Positions 35,033 to 44,676 are shown, counted from the stretch's first letter. The stretch is 45,410 nt of DNA from CAYQAJ01 sp964415245 (GCA_964415245.1 CAYQAJ010000009.1:1-45410); one strand, 5' to 3'. Translations and numbers: made by a program. The notes: a model not told the origin generated them from the sequence alone.

Positions 35033-38000
35033 ATGCAAGCTTACCGCCTCGCCACCGCTTTTCTTCTCGTTTGTGCCTGGTGTCTGGCCGGAACCATCGA
35101 CCACGCAAAAGCGGCCGAGCTGACGCTGAAAAAGGGGGACCACATCAGCTTCATCGGTGGCTCACTCGGCGAGCGGATGCAGCACGACGGATACCTCGAA
35201 GCGCTTGTCCAGAACCGTTTTCCCGATCAAGAGCTGGTGTTTCGCGACCTGGCGTTCTCGGGCGACGAGCTGGTGATGCGCAACCGCTCCGAGGGATTCG
35301 GATCGCCCGACGAATGGCTTCAGAAGACGCAAACCGACGTGGTGTTCGCCTTCTTTGGCTTCAACGAGTCGTTCGCGGGCGAAGCGGGGCTGCCCAAGTT
35401 CCGCCAAGATTTGGAAGGCTTCATCCAGCACACGCTTTCGCAAAAATACAACGGCAGCGCACCGCCGCGCCTGGTTCTGTTCTCGCCCATCGCTCACGAA
35501 GACCTGAACGACCGCAATCTGCCCGACGGGCATGAGAACAACGGGCGAATCGCACTCTACACGGCGGCCATGGCTGAGATCGCCGCGACCAGCGACGTGC
35601 CGTTCGTCGATCTGTTTGCCGCGTCGCAGAAGCTGTACGAGCAGAACGAAGAGCCGCTGACGGTCGATGGCGTGCACCTCAACGAACAGGGCAACCACGC
35701 CTTGGCATTGGAAATCGACTCGGCGCTGTTTGGCCCGCGTGCCAAAGACATCGAGCTGGTCGAGTTCGAGCGCTTGCGGCAGGCCGTGCGCGACAAGAAC
35801 TTCTACTGGTTCCACCGCTACCGCACGACCGACGGCTACTCGAGCTACGGCGGGCGCTCGTGGCTCAAGTTCGTCAACGACCAGACCAATCGCGATGTGA
35901 TGATGCGCGAGCTGGAAGTGCTCGACGCCATGACCGCCAATCGCGACCAGCGGGTGTGGGCCGTGGCCCAGGGCGGCGACCTCGAAGTCGACGACAGCAA
36001 CACGCCCCCGTTCCTCAAGGTGATCAGCAACAAGCCGGGGCCCGGGCCCGAAGGCGCCCACGAGTTCCTCAGCGGCGAGGAAGCGATGAAGCGGATGACA
36101 CTCGGTAAGGGGCTGGCGATCAACCTGTACGCCTCCGAGGAGAAGTTCCCCGAGCTGGTCAATCCCGTGCAAATGTCGTGGGACGCCAAGGGGCGGTTAT
36201 GGGTCGCCGCCTGGCACACGTATCCGCACTGGAAGCCCAAGGACAAGATGGACGACAAGCTCATCATCCTCGAGGACACCGACGGCGACGGCCGTGCCGA
36301 CGTTTGCAAAACGTTTGCCGACGATCTGGGCAATCCCACGGGCTTCGAGTTTTGGGGGGGCGGCGTGCTGGTGGCTCAAGCTCCTTATCTCATCTTTCTG
36401 CAGGACACCGATGGCGACGATCAGGCCGACGTCCGCCGCATCATGCTCGACGGCATTGACTCGGCCGATACCCACCACACGGCCAACAGCTTTGTCATCG
36501 GCCCCGACGGCGGACTGTACTTTCAGGAAGGCGTTTTCCACCGCACGCAGGCCGAGACCCCCTACGGCCCCGAGCGGAATTACGACGCGGGCGTGTGGCG
36601 CTTCGAGCCCCGCACGTTCCGCTTCGAGCGGTACGTGCAATATGGATTCGCCAACCCGCACGGCCACGTGTTCGACCATTGGGGGCGCGACATCGTGCAC
36701 GACGGCACCGGGGCCAACCCGTTCGACGCGGCGCTAATCTCCGGCTATGTCGAGCTTCCCGGCAAGCACCCGGCTCCGCCGCAGGTGTACCAACAGCGAA
36801 CGCGGCCGTGCCCCGGCACCGAGATACTGTCGAGCAGCCATTTCCCCGAGGAGTTCCGGAACAATCTGCTGGTGGGCAACGTGATCGGGGTTCAGGGAAT
36901 CCTCCGCTACCGGATCGAGGACGACGGGGGCAGCATCACCGCGATTGAGGAAGAGCCCATCGTGCTTTCGCCCGACGCCAACTTCCGCCCCGCCGACATG
37001 GAGGTGGGCCCCGACGGCGCGCTGTATTTCACCGACTGGCACAATCCCCTCATCGGCCACATGCAGCACAACCTCCGCGATCCCAGCCGCGACCATAACC
37101 ACGGCCGCGTATACCGCGTGACCTACGAGGGGCGCAGCCTGCTTGATCCCCAGCCGATCGCCGGCCAGCCCATCGAAAAGCTCGTCGACTTGCTGCGCGA
37201 TCCCGACGACCGCGTTCGCTATCGCGCGCGGCTCGAACTGAGCGGCCGCGATACGGACGAAGTGCTGGCCGCCGCCGAACGCTGGGTCACGTCGCTCGAC
37301 GCGAAGGACCCCGACTACGAGCACAACGTGCTCGAAGCCCTGTGGCTGCACCAGCAGCACAACGTGGTCAACCGTGAATTGCTCACGCGCGTGCTGGCTT
37401 CCCCCGATGCCCACGCCCGAGCCGCCGCCACCCGCGTGCTGACCTATTGGCACGATCGCGTGCCCGACGCGCTTGACCTGTTGCGCGTGTCAGCCGCCGA
37501 CAAGAACGCGCGGGTGCGGCTCGAAGCGGTGCGGGGCGCCAGCTTCTTCACCGATCCTGCGGCGGTCGAAGTGCCGCTCGTGGCCGCGGAGCTGCCCGGC
37601 GACAAGTACCTCGATTTCGTGCAAACTGAAACGAGAAAGACGCTCGAACCGAGGTGGAAGCAGGCGCTGGCCCGCGGCGACGCGATCGACCTCAAAACCG
37701 ACGCCGGACGCAGCTTCTTTCTGCGGCAGTTGAGCGTCGACCAGCTTCTCAAGCTCGACCGCACCCGTGCCGTGTATGCCGAATTGCTCAATCGACCCGG
37801 CGTGCGTGACGAGTTCCGTACCGAGGCGGTGGCTGGACTGGCCAGGCTCGACGGCAAGAGCGAGCTGCGCGTGGTGCTCGATGCGATTGCGGCTATCGAT
37901 GCCCAACAGCAGGTCGACGACGAGAGCCTGCTCATCGACCTGGCTCGCCTGCTCACGGGCCGCACCGCCGGCGAATTGGCCGAATCGCGCGGCGACCTCG

Positions 38001-39988
38001 AGCGGCTGGCCCTCGAATCGCGGCAGTCCGTCGTGCGGCAAGTGGCGCTGTCGGCGCTGATTCAGATCGATGGCTCGACCGATCCGACCTGGAAGCTCGC
38101 CATGGACTCGGTCCGCTCGCTCCGCGATCTGCTGGCGGCCGTGCCGCTTATCTCCGACGCCGGCCTTCGCGCCACCCTGTACGACCGCGTGCTCGGCCTC
38201 TTGACGAAACTGCCCGACGAGCTGAAGGACCGACGCAGCGGCGCGGGGCTCGGCCGCTACGTGCGCATCGAGCTGCCGCGGCGGGGAACGCTCACGCTGG
38301 CCGAAGTCGAGGTCTACAGCCAGGGGCGTAACGTCGCCCGCGGCGGCAAGGCCTCGCAGGTCAACATAGCGTTCGACGGCGCCCCCGGCCGCGCCATCGA
38401 CGGCAAGACCAGCGGCATCTACGGCACCGGGACCCAGACCCACACCCAGGAGAACACGCCGAATCCCTGGTGGGAGGTTGACCTGGGCGAAGACCAGGCC
38501 ATCGATGCCATCGCCGTTTACAACCGCACCGAAGGCGAGCTGGGCAAGCGGCTCGAAGGTTTTTCGGTCATCGTGCTCGACGCCAACCGCAACGAGGTGT
38601 TCCGCCGCGAAGGCAATCCCGCCCCGCCCAAGTCGGCCCGCTTCGAGCTTTCGTCCGGCACGCCCGAGTCGGTCGTTCGCCGCGCCGCGATGGATGCGCT
38701 GATTTCGATCCGCGGGCGCGAGACCGAAGTGTTCGAGAAGCTGGCCGCCTTCGTTCACGAGGGAAGCGATCGCCTTTCCGCCATCCGCGCCATGCAGCGC
38801 ATCGATAAAAAGTTCTGGCCGCCCGAGCAGGCCGAGCCGCTGCTGGCCGACCTCTTGAAGCAGCTTCGCGATACGCCGGTGGCCGAGCGTACCTCGCAGC
38901 CCGCGCTCGACACGATGGAGCTGGCCGATGCGCTGGCCTCGCTCCTTCCCGTCGACGATGCTCGCCGCGTGCGCGCCGCACTTCGCGAGTTGGGCGTGCG
39001 GGTCATTCGCGTCGGCACGCTGCCCGAACGGATGGCGTACGACAAGGAAGTCATCGCCGTGGCGGCCGGCAAGCCGGTCGAGTTCCTGTTCGAGAACGTC
39101 GATCTCATGCCGCATAACTTCGTGATTGTGCAGCCCGGGGCCCTGGAAGAGATTGGCCTGTTGGGCGAGGCGACGGCGCAGCAGCCCGACGCCATCGCGC
39201 GGCAGTACGTGCCGCCGTCGGGCAAAATTCTGCTCTCCAGCCGACTCATCCAGACCCGCCAGTCGCAGCGGCTTCCGTTCGTTGCACCCACTGAAGCGGG
39301 CGTTTACCCGTTCGTGTGCACCTACCCGGGCCATTGGCGGCGGATGTACGGGGCACTGTACGTGGTCGACGATCTGGATGCTTACCTTTCGAATCCCGAG
39401 GCGTACCTGGCGGCGAACGATTTGCCGATTCGCGACGAGCTGTTGAAGGACCGCCGTCCGCGAACCGAATGGCGGATCGAGGACCTGGCCGCCGCGGTCG
39501 GCGAGATGACCGACGGCCGTTCGTACAGTAGCGCCCGGCACATGTTCGAGGTGGCGTCGTGCGTCTCCTGCCACAAGATCGGCGACGCCGGCCGCGAGTT
39601 CGGCGCCGACCTGATGAATCTCGACCCGCCCCGCACCGCCGTCGAGCTCTTGACCGACGTGATCGACCCCTCGCACAAGATCAACGAGAAGTACCAGTCG
39701 TACACGTTCATTACCGAGGGGGGCAAAGTTCTCACGGGCCTCGTGCTCGAAGAGACGCCCGACGAAGTCAAGCTCATCGAAAACCCGCTGGTGAGCACCG
39801 ACGCCACCGTGCTCAAAGTGTCGGACATCGCCGAACGCCGCAAATCGCCGGTATCGCTGATGCCCAAGGGGCTGCTCGACAAATTGACGCGGGACGAGAT
39901 CCTGGACCTGATCGCCTACATCGCCTCCAAGGGCGACGAGCACAGCCCGCTGTTCCAAGGCGGCGGCGAGCACGAGCACGGCCACTGA
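35033..39988 (+). CDS. Giant exported redox protein: SGNH hydrolase, PVC heme/propeller, HEAT, discoidin, cupredoxin, cytochrome c
   Basis: A 1651-residue protein with a signal peptide (about 1-27). In order: an SGNH-hydrolase domain (FIGGS, Ser44; DGVH with Asp212 and His215; to about 230); a PVC-type membrane-bound dehydrogenase/propeller region (about 350-705); HEAT-like repeats (about 715-1060); an F5/8-type discoidin domain (about 1076-1203); a blue-copper domain with His1361, Cys1429, His1434 and Met1438 in the standard order; and a C-terminal planctomycete heme domain with CVSCH (1510-1514). The frame is unbroken. It combines esterase, carbohydrate binding and two electron-transfer centres in one chain, suggesting oxidative attack on a decorated polysaccharide (inference). 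It lies behind the ThuA-like gene. Confidence 0.9.
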   Translation: MQAYRLATAFLLVCAWCLAGTIDHAKAAELTLKKGDHISFIGGSLGERMQHDGYLEALVQNRFPDQELVFRDLAFSGDELVMRNRSEGFGSPDEWLQKTQTDVVFAFFGFNESFAGEAGLPKFRQDLEGFIQHTLSQKYNGSAPPRLVLFSPIAHEDLNDRNLPDGHENNGRIALYTAAMAEIAATSDVPFVDLFAASQKLYEQNEEPLTVDGVHLNEQGNHALALEIDSALFGPRAKDIELVEFERLRQAVRDKNFYWFHRYRTTDGYSSYGGRSWLKFVNDQTNRDVMMRELEVLDAMTANRDQRVWAVAQGGDLEVDDSNTPPFLKVISNKPGPGPEGAHEFLSGEEAMKRMTLGKGLAINLYASEEKFPELVNPVQMSWDAKGRLWVAAWHTYPHWKPKDKMDDKLIILEDTDGDGRADVCKTFADDLGNPTGFEFWGGGVLVAQAPYLIFLQDTDGDDQADVRRIMLDGIDSADTHHTANSFVIGPDGGLYFQEGVFHRTQAETPYGPERNYDAGVWRFEPRTFRFERYVQYGFANPHGHVFDHWGRDIVHDGTGANPFDAALISGYVELPGKHPAPPQVYQQRTRPCPGTEILSSSHFPEEFRNNLLVGNVIGVQGILRYRIEDDGGSITAIEEEPIVLSPDANFRPADMEVGPDGALYFTDWHNPLIGHMQHNLRDPSRDHNHGRVYRVTYEGRSLLDPQPIAGQPIEKLVDLLRDPDDRVRYRARLELSGRDTDEVLAAAERWVTSLDAKDPDYEHNVLEALWLHQQHNVVNRELLTRVLASPDAHARAAATRVLTYWHDRVPDALDLLRVSAADKNARVRLEAVRGASFFTDPAAVEVPLVAAELPGDKYLDFVQTETRKTLEPRWKQALARGDAIDLKTDAGRSFFLRQLSVDQLLKLDRTRAVYAELLNRPGVRDEFRTEAVAGLARLDGKSELRVVLDAIAAIDAQQQVDDESLLIDLARLLTGRTAGELAESRGDLERLALESRQSVVRQVALSALIQIDGSTDPTWKLAMDSVRSLRDLLAAVPLISDAGLRATLYDRVLGLLTKLPDELKDRRSGAGLGRYVRIELPRRGTLTLAEVEVYSQGRNVARGGKASQVNIAFDGAPGRAIDGKTSGIYGTGTQTHTQENTPNPWWEVDLGEDQAIDAIAVYNRTEGELGKRLEGFSVIVLDANRNEVFRREGNPAPPKSARFELSSGTPESVVRRAAMDALISIRGRETEVFEKLAAFVHEGSDRLSAIRAMQRIDKKFWPPEQAEPLLADLLKQLRDTPVAERTSQPALDTMELADALASLLPVDDARRVRAALRELGVRVIRVGTLPERMAYDKEVIAVAAGKPVEFLFENVDLMPHNFVIVQPGALEEIGLLGEATAQQPDAIARQYVPPSGKILLSSRLIQTRQSQRLPFVAPTEAGVYPFVCTYPGHWRRMYGALYVVDDLDAYLSNPEAYLAANDLPIRDELLKDRRPRTEWRIEDLAAAVGEMTDGRSYSSARHMFEVASCVSCHKIGDAGREFGADLMNLDPPRTAVELLTDVIDPSHKINEKYQSYTFITEGGKVLTGLVLEETPDEVKLIENPLVSTDATVLKVSDIAERRKSPVSLMPKGLLDKLTRDEILDLIAYIASKGDEHSPLFQGGGEHEHGH

Positions 39989-40892
39989 CGCGGCGACACG
40001 GCGACACGGGGACGCGGGGCGTGCGTCATTCCCGCGCAGGCGGGAATCCAACGCACGGACGTGGAGACTCGGCGAATCCGTCATTCCGCCGTCCGTTTCG
40101 CCCTTTCGCTTTTTCGCGGTGAATCCGATCACTCACTTGGCAATCGCGAAAGCGCGAACCGGCCAAAAACGCGAAACTCGGAACGCGTATTCTCGGGTCA
40201 TGTGGTGCGCGCTGGGCGGTTGCGCGCACCGGAAAACCCGTACTGGGGGCCCCAACACGGTGCGCGCTCGTCTTTTGGCGCACCAGACCAACAGCGCGGC
40301 AAAGTGCAGTTTCGCGCGTCAAGAATCGCAAGCCAGGAATCGGAATCCCCTTCTCGACCCTCGTGTCTCTGGCTGAAAACGGAACACAAAAAACTGATCC
40401 ACCGCAGGGGACTGGCCGCACAATGTCGCGACGACACGGCCAAGTCGCCAGCAACGTCGCTCGTAAGTTCTGGCTGCTTAAGGTGTATCGTGGCTTTCGC
40501 GGCCGATACCCTGCGATGTCGCGTCGCGTTTGGAATTCACTCGGCCGTAGTCTGCCTTGGAGTGCGCTGCGCATAGTGCGAGCGCCTTGGCCCGCGCATA
40601 GCCGCACGATTCCATGTCTTCGCGCTTCGAGCCGACAGCCGGGCACGACGGACGCGTCGTACTCCGGCTGAAAACGGAACTCCGAAAGCGGAAAACTCTA
40701 GCCGCAATCGAATTGCCAAGGAACAAACCTGTCGCCTGGATTGTATGCTCGATGTCGTTGAGATGTCAATAATAGTTATTCAATACTTGATTCTCATTGT
40801 GCGGATTCGCGCGCCCGAGCGAGGTTGGCCGTTGGAGGCGGCTGGACCATCAGCCTGCCCGATGTCGTAATCGCACAATTCGGCTGTGCGCG
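39989..40892. other. Repeat-rich intergenic region, 904 bp, no gene seen
   Basis: Several frames of 60-200 codons cross this stretch, but none shows a family motif, signal peptide or ribosome-binding site, and they are Arg/Pro-rich as chance frames in GC-rich DNA are. It contains 'cggcgacacggggacgcgg' words just after the upstream stop codon, a hairpin at 40028-40047, 'cgcgaaagcgcg' palindromes, and the direct repeat GGCTGAAAACGGAAC at 40371-40385 and 40666-40680. It may be a decayed mobile element or a repeat sink. Confidence 0.55.
40028..40047. repeat. Short hairpin ATTCCCGC/GCGGGAAT
   Basis: Perfect 8-bp arms (40028-40035 and 40040-40047) around GCAG, 40 nt after the end of the giant redox gene. 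The motif 'cattcccgcgcaggcgggaatcc' is a common dispersed bacterial repeat; there is no T tract. Confidence 0.65.
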
Positions 40893-41459
40893 TTAGAGCT
40901 TCACGTTGCCAGCGGGCAAGTCGCCGAATCGAGTTTTGTAATCGACCAGCTCTTGCTGCTCTTCGAGAAACTCGTTCTCGCAGGCCCGAAACTGCACCTG
41001 AAGCCGACGGCGATCTCCGAGGCGGTTCAGATCGAATCGACGCCACGTGGCGGCCAAGTTGTGGAATTCCTTTGGCGATTCGTTCCGCGTGATGTCCATC
41101 AGGATTCCGATCCGGTCACACAAGTTGCCTGCGCCAATGTACACGATGCCGTCGGGGTCGACCGCCAGGGCGCGGGGAATTGCGACCGGGTTTCCCGCGG
41201 CGTCGGTGAGACGAATACGGTAAACGCCGCTTCCCAAATCCTGAGCAGGGTTTCGGGGCGACTTGATGTCCAAAGGATGCCACTCGCACCAAGTGCGAGC
41301 CCCTCCATTTTCACCAGCGCCAGTTCGTCGAGTAGCAGCAACGCGGGCACGAATTCGGGCGGTGATTTCCGGCTTCTCCTTTTCGATTTGTTCGCGAATC
41401 GCGTTGTACTGTGACGCCTCTTCGGGCGTCAGTTTGCAATAGCGGATAATTCGTTTCAC
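40893..41459 (-). CDS. Antitoxin-like N-terminus fused to a GIY-YIG-like domain
   Basis: A 188-residue protein starting at GTG 41459, whose GTGA overlaps the stop codon of the upstream gene. Residues 1-45 (KRIIRYCKLTPEEASQYNAI, then REQIEKEKPEI) look like the short helical antitoxin-like proteins found downstream of BrnT-type toxins. From about residue 55 the sequence changes: WCEWHPLD, then GVYRIRLTD, AIPRALAVDPDGIVYIGAG and NLCDRIG. This is a GIY-YIG-like arrangement (GVY and YIG present). The end, YKTRFGDLPAGN, is also typical. The usual catalytic Arg of GIY-YIG nucleases is not clearly placed, and activity is uncertain. Coupling to the BrnT-like tail upstream suggests a rearranged toxin-antitoxin locus. 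Confidence 0.6.
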   Translation of the reverse strand: MKRIIRYCKLTPEEASQYNAIREQIEKEKPEITARIRARVAATRRTGAGENGGARTWCEWHPLDIKSPRNPAQDLGSGVYRIRLTDAAGNPVAIPRALAVDPDGIVYIGAGNLCDRIGILMDITRNESPKEFHNLAATWRRFDLNRLGDRRRLQVQFRACENEFLEEQQELVDYKTRFGDLPAGNVKL

Positions 41460-41983
41460 GGCTCCACCTCGTACGCCGTGACGGGATTTGCGGTAGCTGC
41501 GTCGATCTCTTCAAAAACGATGGCAATGATGCGTCCGGTGCTTGTCTCCCCAAGTGAGATGGTGCGTTCTGCCGACCGACCTTCGTCGATACCCATAGGG
41601 TGGTCAGGTACCTCCTCGGTAGGAGCGGTTTCGTTCTTCGACGGAGTGACCGGTGGAGGCGGGCGGTGCGGCCTCGTCATTGGAAACGTAATGACCAAGT
41701 AGTTGAAAAAGACCAGGAATACCAGGGTTACCATCAAAGCGATCCGCCTCCCAATTCCGGATGCCGCAGGGAGCGCGAAGCCCACGAAAAGTAGCGACGC
41801 AGCAACAAGGCATACCTTCACGTCCAGCGACATCACCTGGAATGCCGGAAGAACAAAGAACAGAAACACCGTCCAGCCGACGAGGAGCCAAAGGGGCCAC
41901 GCGCGCCTGCGCGGCGGAATGACTTTCCCATTGGGTTCAGGCCGTAGCGGCGCTCGCGGCGACTCGTAGGGATTGACGTACAT
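41456..41983 (-). CDS. NPYESP-type membrane protein with BrnT-like C-terminal tail
   Basis: A 175-residue protein. The start at MYVNPYESPRAP is chosen because 'NPYxSP' begins many small planctomycete membrane proteins; six more codons lie upstream in frame. Three hydrophobic helices are visible (about 29-47, 51-70, 78-100), followed by a Pro-rich linker. The last 40 residues (ERTISLGETSTGRIIAIVFE, then NPVTAYEVEP) resemble the C-terminal half of BrnT/DUF497-type toxins, where an 'xxIGxTxxGRxLxVV' strand pair precedes the end. The N-terminal half of such a toxin is absent, so RNase activity is unlikely. The stop codon overlaps the next GTG by four bases, as in toxin-antitoxin operons. Confidence 0.6.
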   Translation of the reverse strand: MYVNPYESPRAPLRPEPNGKVIPPRRRAWPLWLLVGWTVFLFFVLPAFQVMSLDVKVCLVAASLLFVGFALPAASGIGRRIALMVTLVFLVFFNYLVITFPMTRPHRPPPPVTPSKNETAPTEEVPDHPMGIDEGRSAERTISLGETSTGRIIAIVFEEIDAATANPVTAYEVEP

Positions 41984-42073
41984 TACAGCCGCAGGCCGCA
42001 CTCACGCATCGGGTTACGATGGGCGCGTTCGCTAACGTTTCGGGTTACGAGTACTCGAGCGAGCAACGAAAGC

Positions 42074-43489
42074 TTACAGAATCGCCTGGATCACTTCGCC
42101 CTTGGTGATGGCTAGTGGCCGGCCGAGGCGGTCGTGGATTTCGGTGTGGGCAGAGTAGCCCAAGCAGTGGAAGATGGTGGCCGTGAGGTCTTGCGGGCGG
42201 ACGAGGCCCTCTTGGGGGTAGGCGCCGTTTTTGTCCGAGGCGCCGTAGACGGTGCCGCCGCGGATGCCGCCGCCGGCCAGGGCCACCGAGAAGACGTGGC
42301 CCCAGTGGTCGCGGCCGGCGCGGGGGTTGAACCGCGGGGTGCGGCCGAATTCGGCCGAGCAGACGACGAGCGTTTCGTCGAGCATGCCGCGCTGCGACAG
42401 GTCTTCCAACAGCGCCGAGAAGGCCATGTCCATCGGCGGCACGAGCACTTTCTTGAGGCGGTTCGTCTCGTCGGTATGACTGTCCCAACAGGGGTTGTCG
42501 TCCGGCTCATCGGGCCCGCGGAACCAGTTCACCTGCACGAATTTTACACCGGCCTCGACCAGCCGCCGCGCCAACAGCACGCTCTGGCCGAACTGGCCGC
42601 GGCCGTATCGGTCGCGCGCTTCGTCGGCTTCGAGCGCCAGGTTGCAGGCGGCCCGCGCCGGTGCGCTGGTCAATAGATCGAACGCCTGGCGGCGGCGCTC
42701 GTCGTAGGTTTCGACGGCGCGGCTCTTCTCGGCCGATGCCAACTGCGACTCAAGCTGTGTGAGCAGCGACCGCCGGCCGTCGAGCCGGGCCAGCGGCACG
42801 TCGTCGCGAAGCTCGAACTGCGGCACGCGGAAGTCGGGCGACGCCGGCTCGCAGCGAAACAGCCACGGGTCGGACGCCTGCCCCAAGAAGCCCGAGTCCT
42901 GCCCCGGCCACACCGATTTGTCGGTGTTCGAGATTTTGTGCGGCAGGCGGACGGCGGGGGGCATGAGGTGCCGGCCGGTTTGCAGGTACTGCACCACGGC
43001 GGCCATGTTGGGCCAGTTGTTCGGCGGGCCGGGGTTGGCGTTCTCCCGGTTCATCGGCTGGTGCGGCACGCCGGTCATCATGAAGTAGCCGCTGGACGAA
43101 TGGGCGTTGTCGTCGGTGGCCACGGCGCGAAGGACGGCGAGCTTGTCGGCATGGCCCGCCAGGCGCGGCATGAGCTCGCCGAACGAAATGCCCGAAACGT
43201 TGGTGGCGATCGGCCCGATCTCGCCGCGCACTTCGGCCGGGGCATCGGGCTTCGGGTCCCAGGTGGAGTGCTGCGGCGGACCGCCCATCAAGAACAGCAC
43301 GATGCAGGCCTTCGCCTTGGGCGGGCTCGACGGGTCGATGGGGGACGCTAGAACGTGTGGTGCGCCGAGCGCGCCGCCAAGACCAGCGCCGATTGACATG
43401 CCGAACAGGCTCAGTCCACCGGCGCGCAGGAACTCCCGCCGCGACAACCCGTCGCACAACTGCACGCTGCGATCGTGAATGGTAAACAT
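42074..43489 (-). CDS. DUF1501 protein (Tat-exported), second copy
   Basis: A 471-residue paralogue of the protein at 27673-29160. The N-terminus MFTIHDRSVQLCDGLSRREF carries a twin-arginine motif with a following h-region (LFGMSIGAGLGGALG), so export in folded form is expected; two in-frame ATGs up to 43519 add ten residues at most. Landmarks are LFLMGGPPQHSTWDPKPDAP and, near the C-terminus, CSAEFGRTPRFNPRAGRDHW and GGGIRGGTVYGASDKNG. Unlike the first copy, no DUF1549/DUF1553 gene lies directly upstream; the neighbour is a sugar-phosphate-isomerase-like gene on the same strand, 141 nt away. Function is not established for the family. Confidence 0.93.
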   Translation of the reverse strand: MFTIHDRSVQLCDGLSRREFLRAGGLSLFGMSIGAGLGGALGAPHVLASPIDPSSPPKAKACIVLFLMGGPPQHSTWDPKPDAPAEVRGEIGPIATNVSGISFGELMPRLAGHADKLAVLRAVATDDNAHSSSGYFMMTGVPHQPMNRENANPGPPNNWPNMAAVVQYLQTGRHLMPPAVRLPHKISNTDKSVWPGQDSGFLGQASDPWLFRCEPASPDFRVPQFELRDDVPLARLDGRRSLLTQLESQLASAEKSRAVETYDERRRQAFDLLTSAPARAACNLALEADEARDRYGRGQFGQSVLLARRLVEAGVKFVQVNWFRGPDEPDDNPCWDSHTDETNRLKKVLVPPMDMAFSALLEDLSQRGMLDETLVVCSAEFGRTPRFNPRAGRDHWGHVFSVALAGGGIRGGTVYGASDKNGAYPQEGLVRPQDLTATIFHCLGYSAHTEIHDRLGRPLAITKGEVIQAIL

Positions 43490-43630
43490 GGGTGACATAT
43501 CAACTGCTATTGATATCAAAACGCCGCTGGTATGGCAACAAAAACGGTCTCGGCAAACCCCGTCCTTCCAGCCGGGGTTGTTGGCCGAACTAGCCGGCGC
43601 TACCGATCAAAGCGATCGTGCGACTTTCAT

Positions 43631-44533
43631 TCACAGTGCGAAGATCTTGTCCATCCGCGCGGAGATGTCGGCCAGGCGGTCGCGGCCGCCGCCGCGAACC
43701 TCGGCTGTTCCCCAGCCGCGGTAGTCCAACTTCTTCAATTCGGCGATCACGCGGGGCCAGTCGACATCGCCCTCGAGCAGCTCGTGGCCGAATCCGTTTT
43801 TGGCGCCGTAGTCCTTGATGTCGAGCTTTTTGATTCGCTTGCCGAGAACGGGAATCCACTCGTGCGGCGGCGAGTAGCGCACCGCGTTGCCCACGTCGAA
43901 GTAGGAGCCGACGCGGGGCGACTCGCACTCGTCGATGAAGCGGGCCGTTTCCTTGGGGTCGGTGAGAAAATCGTTCCACACGTTTTCGATGAGGATGTCG
44001 ATTTCGAGCTCATCCGCCACGGGGAGCGCCTTCTTGATTTCGGCGATCGAGCGCTCCCAGCACTGTTCATAAGTGGCGTCGTCGGTCACTCGGCCCGGCA
44101 CCAACAGCACGCTCGTGCCTCCGTATGCTTTCGACATCTTGAGCGCGGTGGTAAGGGCTTCGAGCCCCTTGGCGCGAACGTCGGCACTGGGGTCGGATAG
44201 GCGCTGGTTCCAGTGGACCGAATCGACCACGCCGTGCACCACGAGCCCCGAGGCTTCTTTCGCCGCCGCGACTTCGTCGGGCGTGGCGCCGCCCGGGCTG
44301 TCGAGGTCGACGCCGTCGAAGCCCACTTCCTTGAGCAGCTTGAACTTGTCGGTGAGCGAACCGTCGACCTGCACCATGCCGATTTTGACCGCCTTTTTGA
44401 ATCGCACTTTGGGCTCTCCTTCCGGCTCGTCGCCAACGAGTCGGGACGTTGTGCCCGCGCACAGGGCGGTCAGCGTACCGGCCGCGGCGGCACCAAGGAA
44501 CATGCGGCGGTCGAAGGCGAGTTCGTGGCTCAT
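43631..44533 (-). CDS. Sugar phosphate isomerase/epimerase-like TIM barrel, exported
   Basis: A 300-residue protein of the xylose-isomerase-like TIM-barrel family. The start MSHELAFDRRMFLGAAAAG gives a Tat-like signal (Arg9-Arg10); the 18 codons upstream are not needed. Barrel landmarks are GFDGVDLDSPGG, HGVVDSVHW, ILIENVWNDF (metal-ligand Glu), VGSYFDVGNA (Asp) and the C-terminal WGTAEVRGG (Glu). The metal-binding set is thus largely present. Family members isomerise or epimerise sugars and inositols. Exported paralogues often accompany Gfo/Idh/MocA oxidoreductases in planctomycetes, as elsewhere in this window. The substrate is unknown. Confidence 0.9.
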   Translation of the reverse strand: MSHELAFDRRMFLGAAAAGTLTALCAGTTSRLVGDEPEGEPKVRFKKAVKIGMVQVDGSLTDKFKLLKEVGFDGVDLDSPGGATPDEVAAAKEASGLVVHGVVDSVHWNQRLSDPSADVRAKGLEALTTALKMSKAYGGTSVLLVPGRVTDDATYEQCWERSIAEIKKALPVADELEIDILIENVWNDFLTDPKETARFIDECESPRVGSYFDVGNAVRYSPPHEWIPVLGKRIKKLDIKDYGAKNGFGHELLEGDVDWPRVIAELKKLDYRGWGTAEVRGGGRDRLADISARMDKIFAL

Positions 44534-44676
44534 GGAGGGGCTCCCCGGGAAAAAGTCGGAATTCGGAAGGCAAGGGTTCGGATACACTTCGCGGCGAGAC
44601 TCGGCGGTCCTCGCTCACGCTTCGGGTTACGATTCGCGCGGCGTGGCTGGCACTTGGGGCTGCGACTATTCGCATT

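Noticed and set aside
37490..40132. 880-codon minus-strand frame
   Set aside because: Antisense shadow of the giant redox gene, typical of GC-rich DNA; no signal peptide or domain seen.
40363..40671. 102-codon plus-strand frame in the repeat-rich region
   Set aside because: Arg/Ser/Pro-rich, no ribosome-binding site, no family features, and it spans repeated words.
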